64,000 bases of DNA from Piper betle (GCA_033002965.1 JAURVB010013889.1:124001-188000); one strand, 5' to 3'. Counted from the first letter of the stretch, positions 24,156 through 37,025 are shown. The notes: generated by a model not told the origin, from the letters alone. Made by a program: numbers and translations.

Positions 24156-24642
24156 ACCTATATACAGGCTCAACAACTCAATCCTAGACCTAGGCAAAAG
24201 GACTCCAAATTCTAGTACCCCATCTCACTTTTTGGTAAAATTTGGTCCGGACTCCAAATCCTACTCAACTTAAATGTCTAAGTCCAATACTTCCTTATAT
24301 TATTCAAAGCTGACTTCCTTATATTATTCAAGGCTTCCTCCCTGACTGTTTTGTCTATGTTCAAGCCCACCAAGATGTCCTACGATCACGGGACAACTGT
24401 TACCGGTAATCCCACTTGTACTAGGATTTTTAATCCCATTAGGAAACCTTAACTAAATACTAAATCTCTAATTTGTAATTCTCGGTCATCACTTAGCACT
24501 CATAGTAATGATCGATCGCTCCTTTCGGTACTCCCAAGTCTAGTCTCTTACCATGCTCGATAATCAGCCCCTAGTACTACTGACAAATCCCATGCGCTAC
24601 TACCGGTATTCACTTCTTGGCATGATTGATCACCACTCCTAG

Positions 24643-25320
24643 TGTAAAACTTGTGACTCAAGTCATGGTTTTACATTAGCAAACCAGTCGGTTCGAATCG
24701 AGTCAGTTTTATGACATGCATGCTGAGCCGAGAACAATTATGTGTTATAAGCGATAAGGGTTAAGTGTACTCGATTATATGATGATAACATTAGAAAAAA
24801 TAATGAGCAATAAATTATCAGAGCATATGACTATGAGAACTCTGAATTTAGTTCCACATCTAATACCTACTAGGATAAAATCTTATTTATAAGTAAAAAT
24901 AAATTATGGATCTTTAACTTGGTTAATTATTTTTGTAGAAGTGACTTAGCACATTAATTTGCACTTTAGGTTGGTTCGTTACAAATATTGTAAAACCTTA
25001 AAAATAACTACATTATTTTATTTAGGGTACTATAAATCTTGGATTGAATCTTAAATATTATTTAATTAAATTAATTTTTGGGAATTAATATAATAAATTA
25101 TTAATTATTACCTTTAACGTATCGACACATTGGTATTTATGAATTATTTTAAATAAGTTTTATATATTGTATTTTATTTTATTCTTTTTATTTTTCCCTT
25201 TCTATTGAATAAGGTTCAACCATAGGTCGAACCCGTTGGCCTTGGGTTGGTAGTGGCTTGAGTCTCTTTGTTAGGCTAACATGGTACATAAGGGAAGACA
25301 ACATGTTGGTGAAAGATTCT
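24643..25320 (+). mobile_element. Decayed LTR fragment, same family as the LTRs at 57-64 kb
   Basis: Starts TGTAAAACTTGTGACTCAAG and continues with AACCAGTCGGTTCGAATCGA and a TATATGATGATAAC landmark, in the same order as 61359 onward (TGTAAAACCCGTGACTCGAG, AACCAGTCGGTTCAACC, TGTATGATGATAAC). Similarity fades after about 250 bases and the far end is not seen, so the right limit is a guess. Confidence 0.55.
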
Positions 25321-25454
25321 TGGGATTGGGAGTTGTAAGTGCGATTTAACACTCATTCACATTAACTTAATAATCAGTTTTTGACTCATTGATGTTTAAT
25401 ACAGTTATATGTGATTATATTCTTTTTATAAAAATTTAATGTAGTAATTTCTTG

Positions 25455-25458
<4 letters not shown>

Positions 25459-25490
<32 letters not shown>
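25459..25490. repeat. TA microsatellite left of hairpin element 2
   Basis: About 16 TA units directly abutting the first base of the element at 25491. Confidence 0.85.
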
Positions 25491-25492
<2 letters not shown>

Positions 25493-26171
25493 AAATATGT
25501 TTCCTATGCTTGAGCACAGGCAAGCTGCCTGTGCTCAAGTTTGATCTTGGCCGTTGGATTAGCATCCAACGGCCAAGATCAAAAAAAATGAAAAGGGGAG
25601 GCCGCCGGCGCCGCCGCAGCAGCGACGGCGGAGTGCGGTGCCCGGCCACAGCGACGGCCGGGGGGGCGGCGGGGTGGCTGGGTGGCGGGGTGGCGGGCGC
25701 GGCGCGGGTGGCGCGGCGGGGTGGTCCGGGGACGGGGGCGCGGCGCGGCGCGGCGGGGTGGCGGGGGGGGCGTGGCGCGGCAGGGTGGCGGCGGGGGGTG
25801 GCGCGGCGGGGCGGCTAGATCCGCCGCCCCGTCGCCGCCGGTGGTGGGGGGGAGGGTGTCGCCGCGAGCGTCGGGTCGGCCGGCGGCGGCGGCGACGCGT
25901 CGGCCGGGGTGGCGGGCGGGGGACGGGGGACGGGGGGAGGGGGTGGCGCGGCGGGGCGGCTGGCCGGCAGGGGAAGCGGCGGGGCGGCTAGATCCGCCGC
26001 CCCGTCGCCGCCGGTGGTGGGGGAGGGTGTCGCCGCGAGCGTCGGGTCGGCCGGCGGCGGCGGCGCGCGCCGCCCCAACCTTTTTTTTTATCCAGCCGTT
26101 GGATTTGAATCCAACGGCTGGATGGCTCAAGCATAGGTAACTTACCTGTGCTTGAGCACAGTAAAAACGGG

Positions 26172-26172
<1 letters not shown>
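25491..26172. mobile_element. TA-microsatellite hairpin element 2, GC-rich core
   Basis: Sits between two TA tracts. Left: GGAAATATGTTTCCTATG, then hairpin CTTGAGCACAGGCA/TGCCTGTGCTCAAG, then GATCTTGGCCGTTGGAT/ATCCAACGGCCAAGATC. Right: ATCCAGCCGTTGGATT/AATCCAACGGCTGGAT, then a CTCAAGCA...TGCTTGAG hairpin. This is the same plan as element 1. The GC-rich core holds a direct duplication: a block with GATCCGCCGCCCCGTCGCCG at 25817 recurs at 25990 (about 80 bases, period about 173). Long Gly/Arg/Pro open frames in the core are compositional. Confidence 0.75.

Positions 26173-26217
<45 letters not shown>
26173..26217. repeat. TA microsatellite right of hairpin element 2
   Basis: About 22 TA units beginning right after the element. 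Confidence 0.85.
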
Positions 26218-26223
<6 letters not shown>

Positions 26224-28238
26224 ATTTAGTTGATTTTAAATAAGATATCATCTTAATAGTCTATGAGCGCATTTATCTTGCAAAGGGAGGGCCGGAGAGA
26301 AGTTAATAGAGTAGTTTGATGGAAAACATTTTCTTTGGGTTGATTCCGATAGAGCGCCTATTTTCCAACATTTTTTCCCCTTTAGTATTGTTTCGTCCTT
26401 ATTAGGAACATCTTCTTCTTTTATCGTGTATAGCTACACCTCTCTTCTTCCTCTCACATGCATCTATAGTGTTTGTAATTTTTATTTTGAGTTTGATTAA
26501 TGAGTGATTAAATACTAATTAATTCATAATGAATTCAAATTGACTTGATTTAAATCAAGTTATGATATTAGTAATAGTTGATCATATATTTATTTTCTTA
26601 TATTTATGGATATAAGCATGCTTTATATTATATATAGATAACTAAATTATTTTTGCTATTATTATTGTTAGTGTTGTTGATTTATGTATATGGTTGTCTT
26701 TTAAATTTATAATCACGTGGGATAATTATTAATAACTAATTATTTATATAATATTAAATAAGTATATTGTATTTTTATTTGGGATATGTATATTACTTAT
26801 ATTATATAATGTAATAAATATTAGAGGTAATTATGATTTATATGTGTTTGTTAATGGTTATAATTAATTAATTAATTAATGACATTGTAATTTTGTTAAT
26901 TAACTGGTTATAATTAATTAAAGTAACAAGGATGATACCTTTATATCTTAGTTAGTTAATATACATATGTGATTATGGGTTATTAATTATTAATCAAATC
27001 ACATGTATAATTAATTATTGTTGGGTTAATTAAAATATTATAAATTCATGTGAATGAGCATATTATAACATAATTGTTTAATGAATATTTATCAGTTAAA
27101 ATGGGATTAGTATTAAATTATGTTCACTCATACGTTTATGAGCTTCTCTCTTAGAGAGGCGTATGGTTACGGGTATTGTATTCTATGGTGTATGTAATAA
27201 CTACAATATATTTGGCTTGCCTTTAGCGCTCAAAGAAGAGGAGGCTGGAAGAATTATTGAGGATAGGAAAAAGGGCGATAAGGAAGATGGTAGAATTGTT
27301 GAGGATAGGAAAAAGGCGATCAGCTATGGGTTGCACGTCTATGTAGTTTCCTTTGAATGTGTGATTCTTCGTGTGGTGTATTAACCTTTTCTTATTTTAC
27401 TATATATATATACTATGTATAATATACTTTGTGTTAAAATTAGTCGTGATTATTTTCAAGTGAGTCACTTTTGTGCTCTCGCATTTGGAAAACTCTATCC
27501 AAAATTTTTTATAAATGAAAGAGTACATTGATGACACACTTAAAAATAATTATAATGATTATTTTGTACTCTCACTCGACTTGAACACATTAATATTTAA
27601 ATTGTACACAATAATTAGCTCAATATTATTTTTTATATAAAATATATTGAATATAACCATTTTGATGAAGCTGATTATTTTTAAATTTTTATATCATTTG
27701 TACTGATTTCATATCAATCACACTTATTAACTTTTCGAATCTCAAATCTTGAGCATGTAACCATATCAAATAATAAGCTAGTTTACCCACTAGAGGGGGA
27801 GGAAGGGAGAAGTTGCTAATGAGAGGTGAGTATTCCCGTGTTAAAAATAATTAATATAGATAAAATCACAATCATGTGAATCATAGTATTTTCTTGGTGA
27901 GAAATTAATCAAATAGGAGAGATATTATTATTATTATTATTAATTTTTAAAGGCACACAAGTGTACTTAATTAATTAGGGAGGGGAACAAATGGGGCTAC
28001 TCTAGGAGGGTGGAAGCGACATATGACCGAGAGGCGTTAGTTAAAGACAGTGTAGTTAAAGATATTATTATTATTTAAGATGAATTAATTATAAAAGATT
28101 AAATATTTTGTTTAAAGGTGCTAATTATTTTAGCACCCTTAAACAAAAACAATTAGAAACCCTTAAAACCCTTTCTTCTTCATCTTCCCCATCCCCACTC
28201 TCCCCATTCACACACACTCCAGAAAATGGAAAATAAAT
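26218..28238. other. AT-rich spacer upstream of the ERA GTPase gene
   Basis: No gene supported. At 27237-27322 a short tandem duplication (GAGGATAGGAAAAAGG in each of two units about 54 bases apart) makes a small charged open frame that I regard as chance. Pyrimidine-rich sequence begins near 28140, as expected for a 5' leader. Confidence 0.45.
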
Positions 28239-28321
28239 ATGCACACCCCTCTTTGTCTCTCTACGTACAACAGGGCCGCCTTCTCTCTCTATAATAGAGT
28301 ACTACTCCGGCTACCTCCGAT

Positions 28322-31000
28322 ATGCGGCTGTGGTGGAGGGCCATCGCCTCCCCTCCCACCACCTCCTCCGCCGCCGCCACCTCCAACTCCGCCCCTTCTC
28401 CGCCGCCCCCGCCTCCGAAGACTCCGTCTTCGACAGCCGCGACTTCTCCCTCCCTCCGCCGCCGGCGTCGGCCACGGCCCCGCCGGAGCCGTCGTGGAAC
28501 CAGGCGTACCGGGACAGGGCGGACCGGAAGATCTTCGGAGAGGGGAAGGAGGAGGTGGGGGAGGAGGAGAGGCGGGCGAATAGGCTTGCAAAGGCCCTGC
28601 TTTGGGCGGCGTTGGAGAAGCCGGATGAGGAGGTGGAGGCTCGTATGATTGTCAAGGAGGAGGATCAGAAGTCGTTGTCTGTTGGCATCATTGGTGCTCC
28701 TAATGCTGGCAAATCTGCTCTTACCAACTTCATGGTACATCTACATATCTATATACATATATATATCAGCTGCTTTTTTCTTCTTCTTCTGTAAATTCTA
28801 TTCGGCTTTTGCTTACTGATTTTAGCTGGCAATAATCTAAAGTTGTGTTGCTGTCATCGTGCTACTTATTCTCATTTTGCACTTCCCGATGTTTGTTTAA
28901 TTGTTGGGGCCATTGGTGCTCCCAATGCCAGCAAATTAGCTCATACCAGTTTCATGATATACCAGTTGTCGGTTTTTCCCCCTAGGTTAAATCTAGTTGT
29001 TTTTATGATACTAAATGAAGTTGGTGATATGCTAAAGCAGTTTGCTCAATTATGATATATACTTGCTCTCATTTTCATTTTGAGCTTCTCCATGTTTGTT
29101 TAGTGAGGTTTCTTGTGGTTTTGGGGAGCAGGAATCATCATTCATGTGTTTTGCTGTTTTGTGTAAGTTATAAGACATGTCTTTGTAGGTTGGAACTAAA
29201 GTTTCTGCGGTCTCACGGAAGACGAATACAACTATCCATGAAGTGCTTGGTGTAATGACTAAAGAAAACACTCAAATTGTGAGCTCTTTTATGTTTATTG
29301 GTAGTTATGCTTCCTTGTTATATGCTTATATCTATATGTTTGCTTCTCTATATGAATCAGTTGCTTCCGTTCATAATAATGAATTTTTATATTCATCACC
29401 ATTTAAAGTCAAGTATTGTAATGTGTAGATTCTAGGAACTATTGTACCATAAAATTAATGTCAGTAGTTGCAAAAGGGGTGCTTGCCTTTTGAGGACTAC
29501 ATATTGACCAGAGAACAGATGCCATGAACATCGGGACAATCAACCTGCATTCTTGATGTGTAGTTTTACTATTGTCTGTTTTTTTAGAATGTCTAGCAGT
29601 CATGATGCTTTGTTTAATACTATTTGCTTGAATTTGTTGGTCTTGGTGTTGTTCCTAGCTTGGCTGATTGTTTTTCTGCAGTGTTTCTTTGATACCCCAG
29701 GCCTGATGCTTAAGCGTGATGGTTATCCTTACAGAACTGACGTTAATGTCAGAGTGGAGAGTGCTTGGAGCTCTGTTGATCTTTATGATGTGCTTGTAGT
29801 GCTCTTTGATGTCCATCGGCACCTTGCTGCGTAAGTATTCAATTCACTTAAGTTGAACGGCTGAACCTACAATTGCCTGTTGTTCTGTCTTTTTGAAAAT
29901 GAATTGTTAGAATATTTATCGCTTTGATAAAAAAATCAAACTGCACAAGATCTAAAGAGCAAAGAATTAGGTTATAAATTAAAATGGAAATTTTGTTTAA
30001 ATATTTAAGCTTCTTTTCTCATGCAGGCCAGACAAAAGAGTGATTAGGTTAATAGAGCGTATGGGATCGAAGGAAAATTCAAAACAAAAGCGAGTATTGT
30101 GCATGAACAAGGTTGATTTAGTTGAAGTGAAGAAAGACTTACTCAAAGTTGCCAAAGAGTTTGAAGATCTCCCTGGATATGACAGGTTTGCAATATTCTT
30201 CACCTTACTCCTAATCACTATGCAATGAGTTCTCCATGCACTATTTAAAATAATTTTTCTGTTACAGATATTTTATGATATCAGGATTGACAGGTTCAGG
30301 TGTTAAAGACCTGTCTGAATATCTAATGGAGCAGGCAAGTGTGCCTTTTACACTTCTTATAAATGCTTAACTATCTAAATCTTTCTATGAAAAGGAATAT
30401 TTCGTGGGATTAGAATTTGTATATTTCTATAAAAAGAAATACTTTAACATTCTTCAGTTTAACATTTTTATTGATTTGCTTCTTTTATTGTACTAGGCAA
30501 TTAAAAGACCTTGGGATGCAGAACCAACTACCCTAACAGAGGAAATTATGAAGAACATATCACTAGAAGTTGTACGAGAGAGAATGTTAGACTACATACA
30601 CCAGGTCATCAGAAATATTTTGAAGATGAGTTACCATTTTATGTGATTATTTTCTGTCCAGTGAAGTAACAAGATGAATTCTTACCTTTTATTTCAGGAA
30701 ATTCCTTATACTATTGATCATCGTTTGATGGGTTGGAAAGAATTGAGGGATGGATCGCTTAGGATTGAACAACATCTAATCACACACAAACAAAGCCAAC
30801 GGAAGATTATTGTGGGCAAGAAGGGCTCTAAAATAGGGTATGATATTGGGTTCCCGGTTGATGCTTTTCTTCATGTTTCACATGAAATGTTGACAACGAC
30901 AATTGTCTTATGCAGGAAGATCGGTCTTGAGGCAAACGAGGAACTGAGATCCATTTTCAAACGAGATGTGCACCTCATTCTCCAGGTCAGAGTTGCCTAG
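28322..31000 (+). CDS. ERA-like GTPase, eight exons (one-base frame break in the transit-peptide region)
   Basis: ERA GTPases bind small-subunit rRNA and assist ribosome assembly; plant forms with a leader act in mitochondria or plastids. Exons: 28322-28734, 29189-29278, 29682-29830, 30027-30185, 30268-30334, 30497-30604, 30698-30837, 30916-31000 (about 403 aa). G1 GAPNAGKS, G2 in NTTIHEV, G3 DTPG, G4 NKVD and G5 SGLTGSG are all present; the C-terminal KH domain shows IVGKKGSKIG and ends LRSIFKRDVHLILQVRV. Intron 5 uses a GC donor (CAG|gcaagt). ATG 28322 opens an Arg/Trp/Ser leader in one frame while EDSVFDSRDF and the GTPase lie in another; exons total one base short, so one base appears missing within about 28340-28420, a C-rich stretch. 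There is no ATG in the GTPase frame upstream. Confidence 0.9.
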
Positions 31001-31770
31001 AAAAAAGGCCTAATGGAGCAAAGATTTTCCAGTTTGCTTGCACCTCCATTACGACATGTGTAAATCCAGGTTTGGAAGTTAATATGACTAGAAACTTGTA
31101 TACTATCCTAATTTTACATTGCCCCCTTGGAAATGTATTTGTCTGCAATTCTTTGAAGCATTTTTTTTCTCCTTAAAGTATTAATTTGACAGGAAATGTT
31201 TTTGTATTTTCACCATCCGACTTGTAGCATCCGGCAGCTCAACATTTTCCTGGTGTCGCATTGAATGAGGAGATGATAAACTCTAATCTTAGAGATAAAT
31301 TTAAATGATAATGATAGATTATAATAATTTGATATATATTGAATAATTTTTTTAATTTTTTGATTAGTTGAATCTAATATTTTTCATCTCTTTTATTAAT
31401 AAGAGTTGATATATATGTACGGAAGGGAAAACTCCGGCTGTGCTCATCCATTCTAAATATGGGTTCATTTAAAATAAAGTTCTTTTTGATTCTTAACATT
31501 GGCCCAATTAAAATAAAGTTCTCGCATGTTATTTGTGTCACTTATTAAATATTTGTTCTGATTCCTTATTTTATCTCCAAATAACATATTTAAGTCTCCT
31601 GCTAAAATCACGTATACTCACATTCCTAGCTCATACCCTCCACGTTTACCTTTTTTCTCCCTATGAATGGCCAGCCCTTCTTCGATTCATCCTTCTCCAT
31701 TGTTTTCCTCCAAATTTATGAAGATAGATCTAGAAGAAAAAAACATGGAACCTGATCCTCTTTTCATGAG
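31001..31770. other. Spacer between ERA gene and DUF295 copy 1
   Basis: AT-rich 3' flank. No supported gene. Confidence 0.4.
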
Positions 31771-31829
31771 TTCAGACTCCATTGAAGGGGTAGGTCTGAG
31801 CTTGGCGACGGACGAGCAATGAAACCCCC

Positions 31830-33985
31830 TTACAAGTGCTGTCTTGTTTACTACAGGGAAGAGGACGATGGGCAGGCGTCCTACGATCTCTAAGCCAACG
31901 CCGGTTGCTTGCTGCTAGACAACTTGGATACCAGCCGACTATCAATGTTCCACCATTGCACCGGACAACTACTCTCTTCCAATATTCCCAGAATCTGAAA
32001 GCACCATCATAGCCAACGAGGACTTCATCTGCCGTTTCTCCTCCTCTCCCCAGATTGCCATGTTATAGCCATGCACAAAGACTCGCACCCTCTTCTACCG
32101 TTGCCGACGAGGCCAAACACATTGGACCAAACATGAATTGTATCTTCCAACTTCTCCTGATGATCCTAATGCCTTTCTTGTGGTTCTTGGTGTCACTTCT
32201 TATGATGGGAAGATCTCACGAAATGGTCGATGGTTATCTTCTAATCATAGATTTTTTGTCGAATAATGATACTATAATTACTCCGGATGTGAGCTACATT
32301 GGAACATGGGGTCCTCCGGAACTTGATCTATCACATCCCTGCCCTGGAAACTTCTCTTCATTCTATCTTTTGGAATCAGACGGAGAAGTCTACCAAGTTT
32401 TAGTGTCCTACTACTACGACGACGACGCTGGCTTGAGACCCTCACGGTGTTTGTTGCTATAATGAATTTCTCTTGCCTGTGATGGGAAATTGTGACAGGT
32501 ATTGGAGACAAAGTATTTCTGCCGGAAGCACACTATTCTATTTGTCTACCTTCTGCTACTAAAATGGGCATGGTTTATTTTGCCACTGAAGGTTGTATCC
32601 ACTCTTTCAATTTGCTTTGCTGAAGCCTCAACTGCTTCCATTGTCAAGATAAGATTGACGATGCCAACCCTCCTCCTTGAGTTCAACTTTCCCTACAAAA
32701 TGTTTTCTATTGCTAGCTAATTAAAAGAAACATGACTTTAAATTCTACATATTATGTGCATACAAATTAGATGTTATAGTGAGGATAATTTTCTATTTGG
32801 TACATTAATGGCAGTCTAAAAGGCTATTACTCTTTTGGAAAATTTTCAGTTACTATTGGAAGAACGTGAGTACGAGGAAATCGGAAGTGGTGATCACAAG
32901 GAAACCAGTTGCCAAAGCCGAACATCCCAATCAATGGAAGAGCTTAATCATCCCAAGTATATGTCAGCTTGCCCAGCTAGAAATCTACTTGCATGGAAAG
33001 GTGGGGTTGTAACCTGGTCTCCGAGAACTCCATGACTGGTGTTGAGACGTGGGTATGGCTCCACAATATTGAAATTCTTTGACCCCTGCTCAAGCACTGC
33101 CCACGCGCTTGACATCCCAGAACTGTCAGATAAACGCCTTCATCATTCAAGGGATGGTTGGTTGCTAGCATCGTGTTTCTCCCATGGTTTTTCTTCAATC
33201 CTTTCACCAGACAGAAAATTGATCTTCCTGCAAAAATACCATCCAAAGTTGAAGTTGTTTCGATGTCATCCTCACCTGCTTCTCCAGACCGTCTCCTTTT
33301 TGCCGTCTCTCCATACACTGACATAGACGGTGAAATTTATTGATTCCGTTTCATTGACAATGCTTTCATTTCCCTAGATTATACGAGCAAACATCCTCTT
33401 GTTCTGTCCTCTTCATGCCCAGTTTACCACAACGGCTTATTCTACTGTTTGGAGGGAAATGGAAACTTGGGTGTTTATGATCCCATTGCAAATTCATGGA
33501 TAGTGAAGGACCGAACATGGGTACCTTTTGATACGTCGATTGTCAGTCGTTCTTTTTAGTTGAATCGAACTCCAAGTTGTTCTCGGTGCTCTTATATATA
33601 TATATATGAAGACCCTATTGGTGTTTATTGTTTGGATTCAACTAACGAAAGATGGATAGAAGTGAAGCATTTGAAGGACAAGCACAAGACCATATTTGTC
33701 GGGAAAGAAGCTTCTTTCATTGTTCTTGCTGCTGAAAAGAGGATGGTTAGCAAGATTTATGGGCCAGTTTTCAATGGAGAGCATAGAAATGAACTAGGAG
33801 CTCATGAAATAGGAGTGGGTTATAGCTTTGATGTTGATCCTTTCACGACCGTCGAGTACACGAGCATATGGATTGAACCTAAAGATGTGATATTTGAACT
33901 GGATCAAGCAACAGGTAGATGTGGAATAACAACTCATTCCATCATTCTTCTTTATACTAAAATTGATAATAGCGTCATGAAGTAG
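31830..33985 (+). pseudogene. Double-DUF295 gene, copy 1 (decayed)
   Basis: Homologous to copy 2 along its length. The first half keeps CCLVYYREEDDGQASYDL then a stop, RLSMFHHCTGQ, and scattered pieces down to about 32680. The second exon starts after an AG acceptor near 32849 (LLLEEREYEEIGSGDHKETS) and reaches a nonsense codon at about 33033 where copy 2 has Trp (CCATGACTGG against CCATGGCTGG). Later pieces include HHSRDGWLLAS, YHNGLFYCLEGNGNLGVYDP and the tail FELDQATGRCGITTHS in different frames. Many stops and frame changes mark it as dead. DUF295 domains (KIB-type) are beta-propeller-like and often accompany F-boxes; no F-box is seen. Confidence 0.75.
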
Positions 33986-34119
33986 AATGCTTTTCAAGAG
34001 GTGTTGGGGCAAGATGGTATTGTAACAAAGAAGAACTACTATTCATAAGATGTTCAAATTCTCTCATATGTAGTGTTTTCTAGCAATTTTTGACAACTTC
34101 GATATATGTTTCTTCCTAA

Positions 34120-34270
34120 CAAAGCGTTATAAATCAACTAAATAGATCCATTGATGCAATATTTCATGTGAGAGAAACGAGCTGAAGCGCTCCAAGCTCA
34201 CCTTCAACGTTGTGGATTTGAGACGAGGGCTATGTGAAAAATTTGAGAAGGTTTTGGTCCAATCTCATTT
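34120..34270 (-). pseudogene. Relic of the conserved gene exon found at 46708-47007
   Basis: The segment with CGCTCCAAGCTCACCTTCAA and GTGGATTTGAGACGAGGGCT matches 46690-46745 (CGCTCCGAGCTCACCTTCAT, GTCGATTTGAGCCGACGGCT), which is the exon end and splice donor of a minus-strand gene. AATCAACTAAATA-type flanking sequence also matches. Only the exon end survives here. Confidence 0.6.
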
Positions 34271-35339
34271 ACACATGTGAATATAGGCTAATGAGATTAG
34301 TTTTTCGAGTGCAAATCATATTCACACATTTTTATACGATTTATAGTCCACTTTAAAAACATCACAAGTCCGTTAATCAGATTACACACTTTTTTCTTTT
34401 GTCAATTTTATTTTCAAGCTTGAAGGCCTAAAAAATAAAAAGTGAATAAATATTTACACTAGACTTATAACTTAAATTCACTAATAAGGACAATTTTATT
34501 TACATTATATTTATAGTAAAATATTATTTTTGTTGTAAATCTATTTTAACAATGTAAATTAATTTATATTTTTTGTCAAATATACTGTAAGAATAGCTCG
34601 AGCTAATTCATTTTATTTAATGGCAACAAGTCATTAAAACTTCTTATAAGCTATATTTTATATATTTATTTATTAAGTAGCATTGACTTGAGATGTTATT
34701 TAATAAAAATTAGTCAAATACTCAGTGTGATGCGTGATGTATGTATAATATTTATTAATAATATATATCAATAGCATATGAAACTAAATTAAAAAATATG
34801 ACTTTTAACTTTAACAAAAAAGTGTCTATTTTTTGAATAAAATGGTTATATAAAAATATAAAAAATAATTTTAGTTTTTGCTAAGAATGAGGAACAAGCT
34901 TAAAAAGTAGATATTAATAAGTAAAGATTTTAATTTGATTAAATCAAATATTTATAAATTAAATAGAATTACATTCTAACAATAAATAAGCAATGAAATA
35001 TAAATCTTCTATATGTAGAAATCCTAATTTAAAATATGTAAAAATTTTAAATTAAGCATTTATATTAATTAACAATTTAATTCGAGCCACATGTTTAATT
35101 CTAAAATTTATAAATTTTGCTAAGATTCTTAAATTGGGTAGAATTATGCTTTAAATTTTTAATAAAAAATAATAGCGGTAAAAATTTCAAATGAAGTGAA
35201 TATTAAGATCCATAACAATATTGTGAGGCAATAATCAATCACAATATTATAAAGGCCGGCCGATCTCCACACTTATTAAGGGTGCTGATATTCATTTTAA
35301 GAAGACAATGGCTACATAGAAAATAATTTTAAAAAGGGT
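34271..35339. other. AT-rich spacer
   Basis: Very AT-rich with no gene. AATAGAATTACATTCTAA near 34960-34978 resembles upstream sequence of DUF295 copies 2 and 3 (near 36418 and 41545), so part of it belongs to the duplicated block. Confidence 0.4.
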
Positions 35340-36130
35340 AAAGTAAATGTGAGCATGCCCTGAGTTTAATCTGGACCGTCCGATTACAAGGACGGCCCAG
35401 ATCTATTTTTATTATTAAAACAAAAAAGTAAAAAAAACGTCTCCCATCCCGCGCCGCCGCCGCCACCGCCGCCGCTCCTCTCCCCGCCGGGCGATCTCCG
35501 CCGTCGCCTCCGTTCCGTACCAGCTCACCACGGGGGGCGGCCATGTCGCGGTCGGATTGGGCTGCGCGGCCACTCGCAGGCGCCGCGTCACCCTCTCCCT
35601 CGTTCCCCCGTCGCCCCCTACACCGCCTTCGCCGCCGCCCTCGCCGCAGACAACTCCGCAGTCGAGCTCGACTCGCTCCGCCACCTCCCCAGCAGCGCCT
35701 CCCTCCCCTCCTCCACGCCTCGCCCCTGCCCTACCAGCTCACCGCCGGGGTGGCCATGTCGCGGTCGAATCGGGCCACGCGGACAGTCGCCGGCGCCGCA
35801 TCATGCTCTCCCTCGTCCCCCGCCTTCACCGCCGCCCTCGCCGCGGATAACTCCGCAGTCGAGTTCGGCTCGCTCCGCCACCTTCCCAGCCGCGCGTCCC
35901 TCCCCCTCGCCTCGCCCCAGCAGGACCAGCTCACCGTGGGGGCGGCCAATTCGCAGTCTGATCGAGCCGCGGGTAGGACCTGGCCGTTCCTCGGCTATAT
36001 TTGGTCTAAGGACGGCCAGGTTTGCCACCCAGCAGACGGACCAGACCAGCGGCGGCCAAATCTAGCTTTTCGTCCTCATAAAGTTGTGTGGCCCAATCAA
36101 ATTGTGGTCGGCCATATCTGACTGCCATAG
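35340..36130. repeat. GC-rich island with about 200-base tandem units and hairpin ends
   Basis: Three landmarks repeat: ACCAGCTCACC followed by GGCGGCCATGTCGCGGTCGG at about 35518, 35732 and (diverged) 35926, a period near 195-215 bases. Two units share an open frame with LAADNSAVE and SLRHLPS. A stem CCGTCC/GGACGG flanks the left end near 35375-35395, and CCTGGCCGTTCC pairs with GGACGGCCAGG near 35977-36020 at the right. The plan resembles the TA hairpin elements, but no TA tract or direct repeat was found at the edges. Confidence 0.55.
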
Positions 36131-37025
36131 GGCTGGATTTGGGAGGGAGGGCCGCTCCCCTTCTGTTAGAGGTAGCATCTTTTGAAAAAAATTAATTTTT
36201 TAAAAAATAGTGTATTTAGGCCGTCTTTATAATTAAAAAATTTCCAATCCCTCAAGCGCGCCCTTCTCTTCTAAAAATAACTAAAAATTAATTTTAATTT
36301 TAAGTTAGAAATAAGAAAAAATTAATTTAGTAGGTATTAATAAATAAATAGTTTTATTATGAGTTAAAATTTTATTTAAAAATAGAATTTATCATTTTTA
36401 TGATTTCTAATGTGGATAGAATTATATTCTAATGAGGTTTTTATTAAAAAGGTAGCAATCAACAATTAATTAAATAATTATTAAGTTAATAGAAATCTTA
36501 AATTAAATATATATCAATAATTAAAAAATAATTTAATTATAATTATAAGATTATAATATTTCGGTAGAATTTATCCATTTTTTAATATTCTTAATTTGGA
36601 TAGAATTATACTTCAAAATTTTCTTTAAAATAAATAATAATTGAAAAAATCTTCAATTAAATAATTTATGGGTTCATGGAATTATGATGGGTTTGATCAT
36701 CTATTATGTGAGAAAGGCTGAAAAAAAAAACTAGGAGGATTGATGATTAAAAGGGCTGATTACATAACACTTTTCAATTGAGTTTTAAAAGACTTCTAAT
36801 TCAAATAGAATTTTTACCAGACTTCTAATTCAACTAGAATTATCTTTTTAACTGCCATATATATAAAACTAAAACCTGTACTTGATACTTATATATTGAT
36901 TATAACTAGAAAGTCATAAAATTTACGTTAGATACATGTATGGTGCTTCGTCTTGCTGGTCCATACATCGAACCACAAACTCGTTGCTGTTCAGACTCCA
37001 CGAAGAAGTAGGACTGTGATTGGCC
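36131..37025. other. AT-rich upstream region of DUF295 copy 2
   Basis: No gene. GTGGATAGAATTATATTCTAATGAGG near 36412 matches 41532 upstream of copy 3, showing that the copy 2/copy 3 duplication extends at least 600 bases 5' of the genes. Confidence 0.5.

Noticed and set aside
23465..24197. Long Pro/Ala/Arg-rich open frames on both strands
   Set aside because: They lie in the GC-rich core of a hairpin element, exist in several frames at once because stops are rare in GC-rich repeats, and have no domain.
25579..26140. Gly/Arg- and Pro-rich open frames up to 183 codons
   Set aside because: Same cause: low-complexity GC-rich core of element 2, overlapping frames on both strands.
27163..27384. 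Small charged open frame with a repeated EDRKK segment
   Set aside because: Produced by a short tandem duplication; no family, no splice or promoter support.
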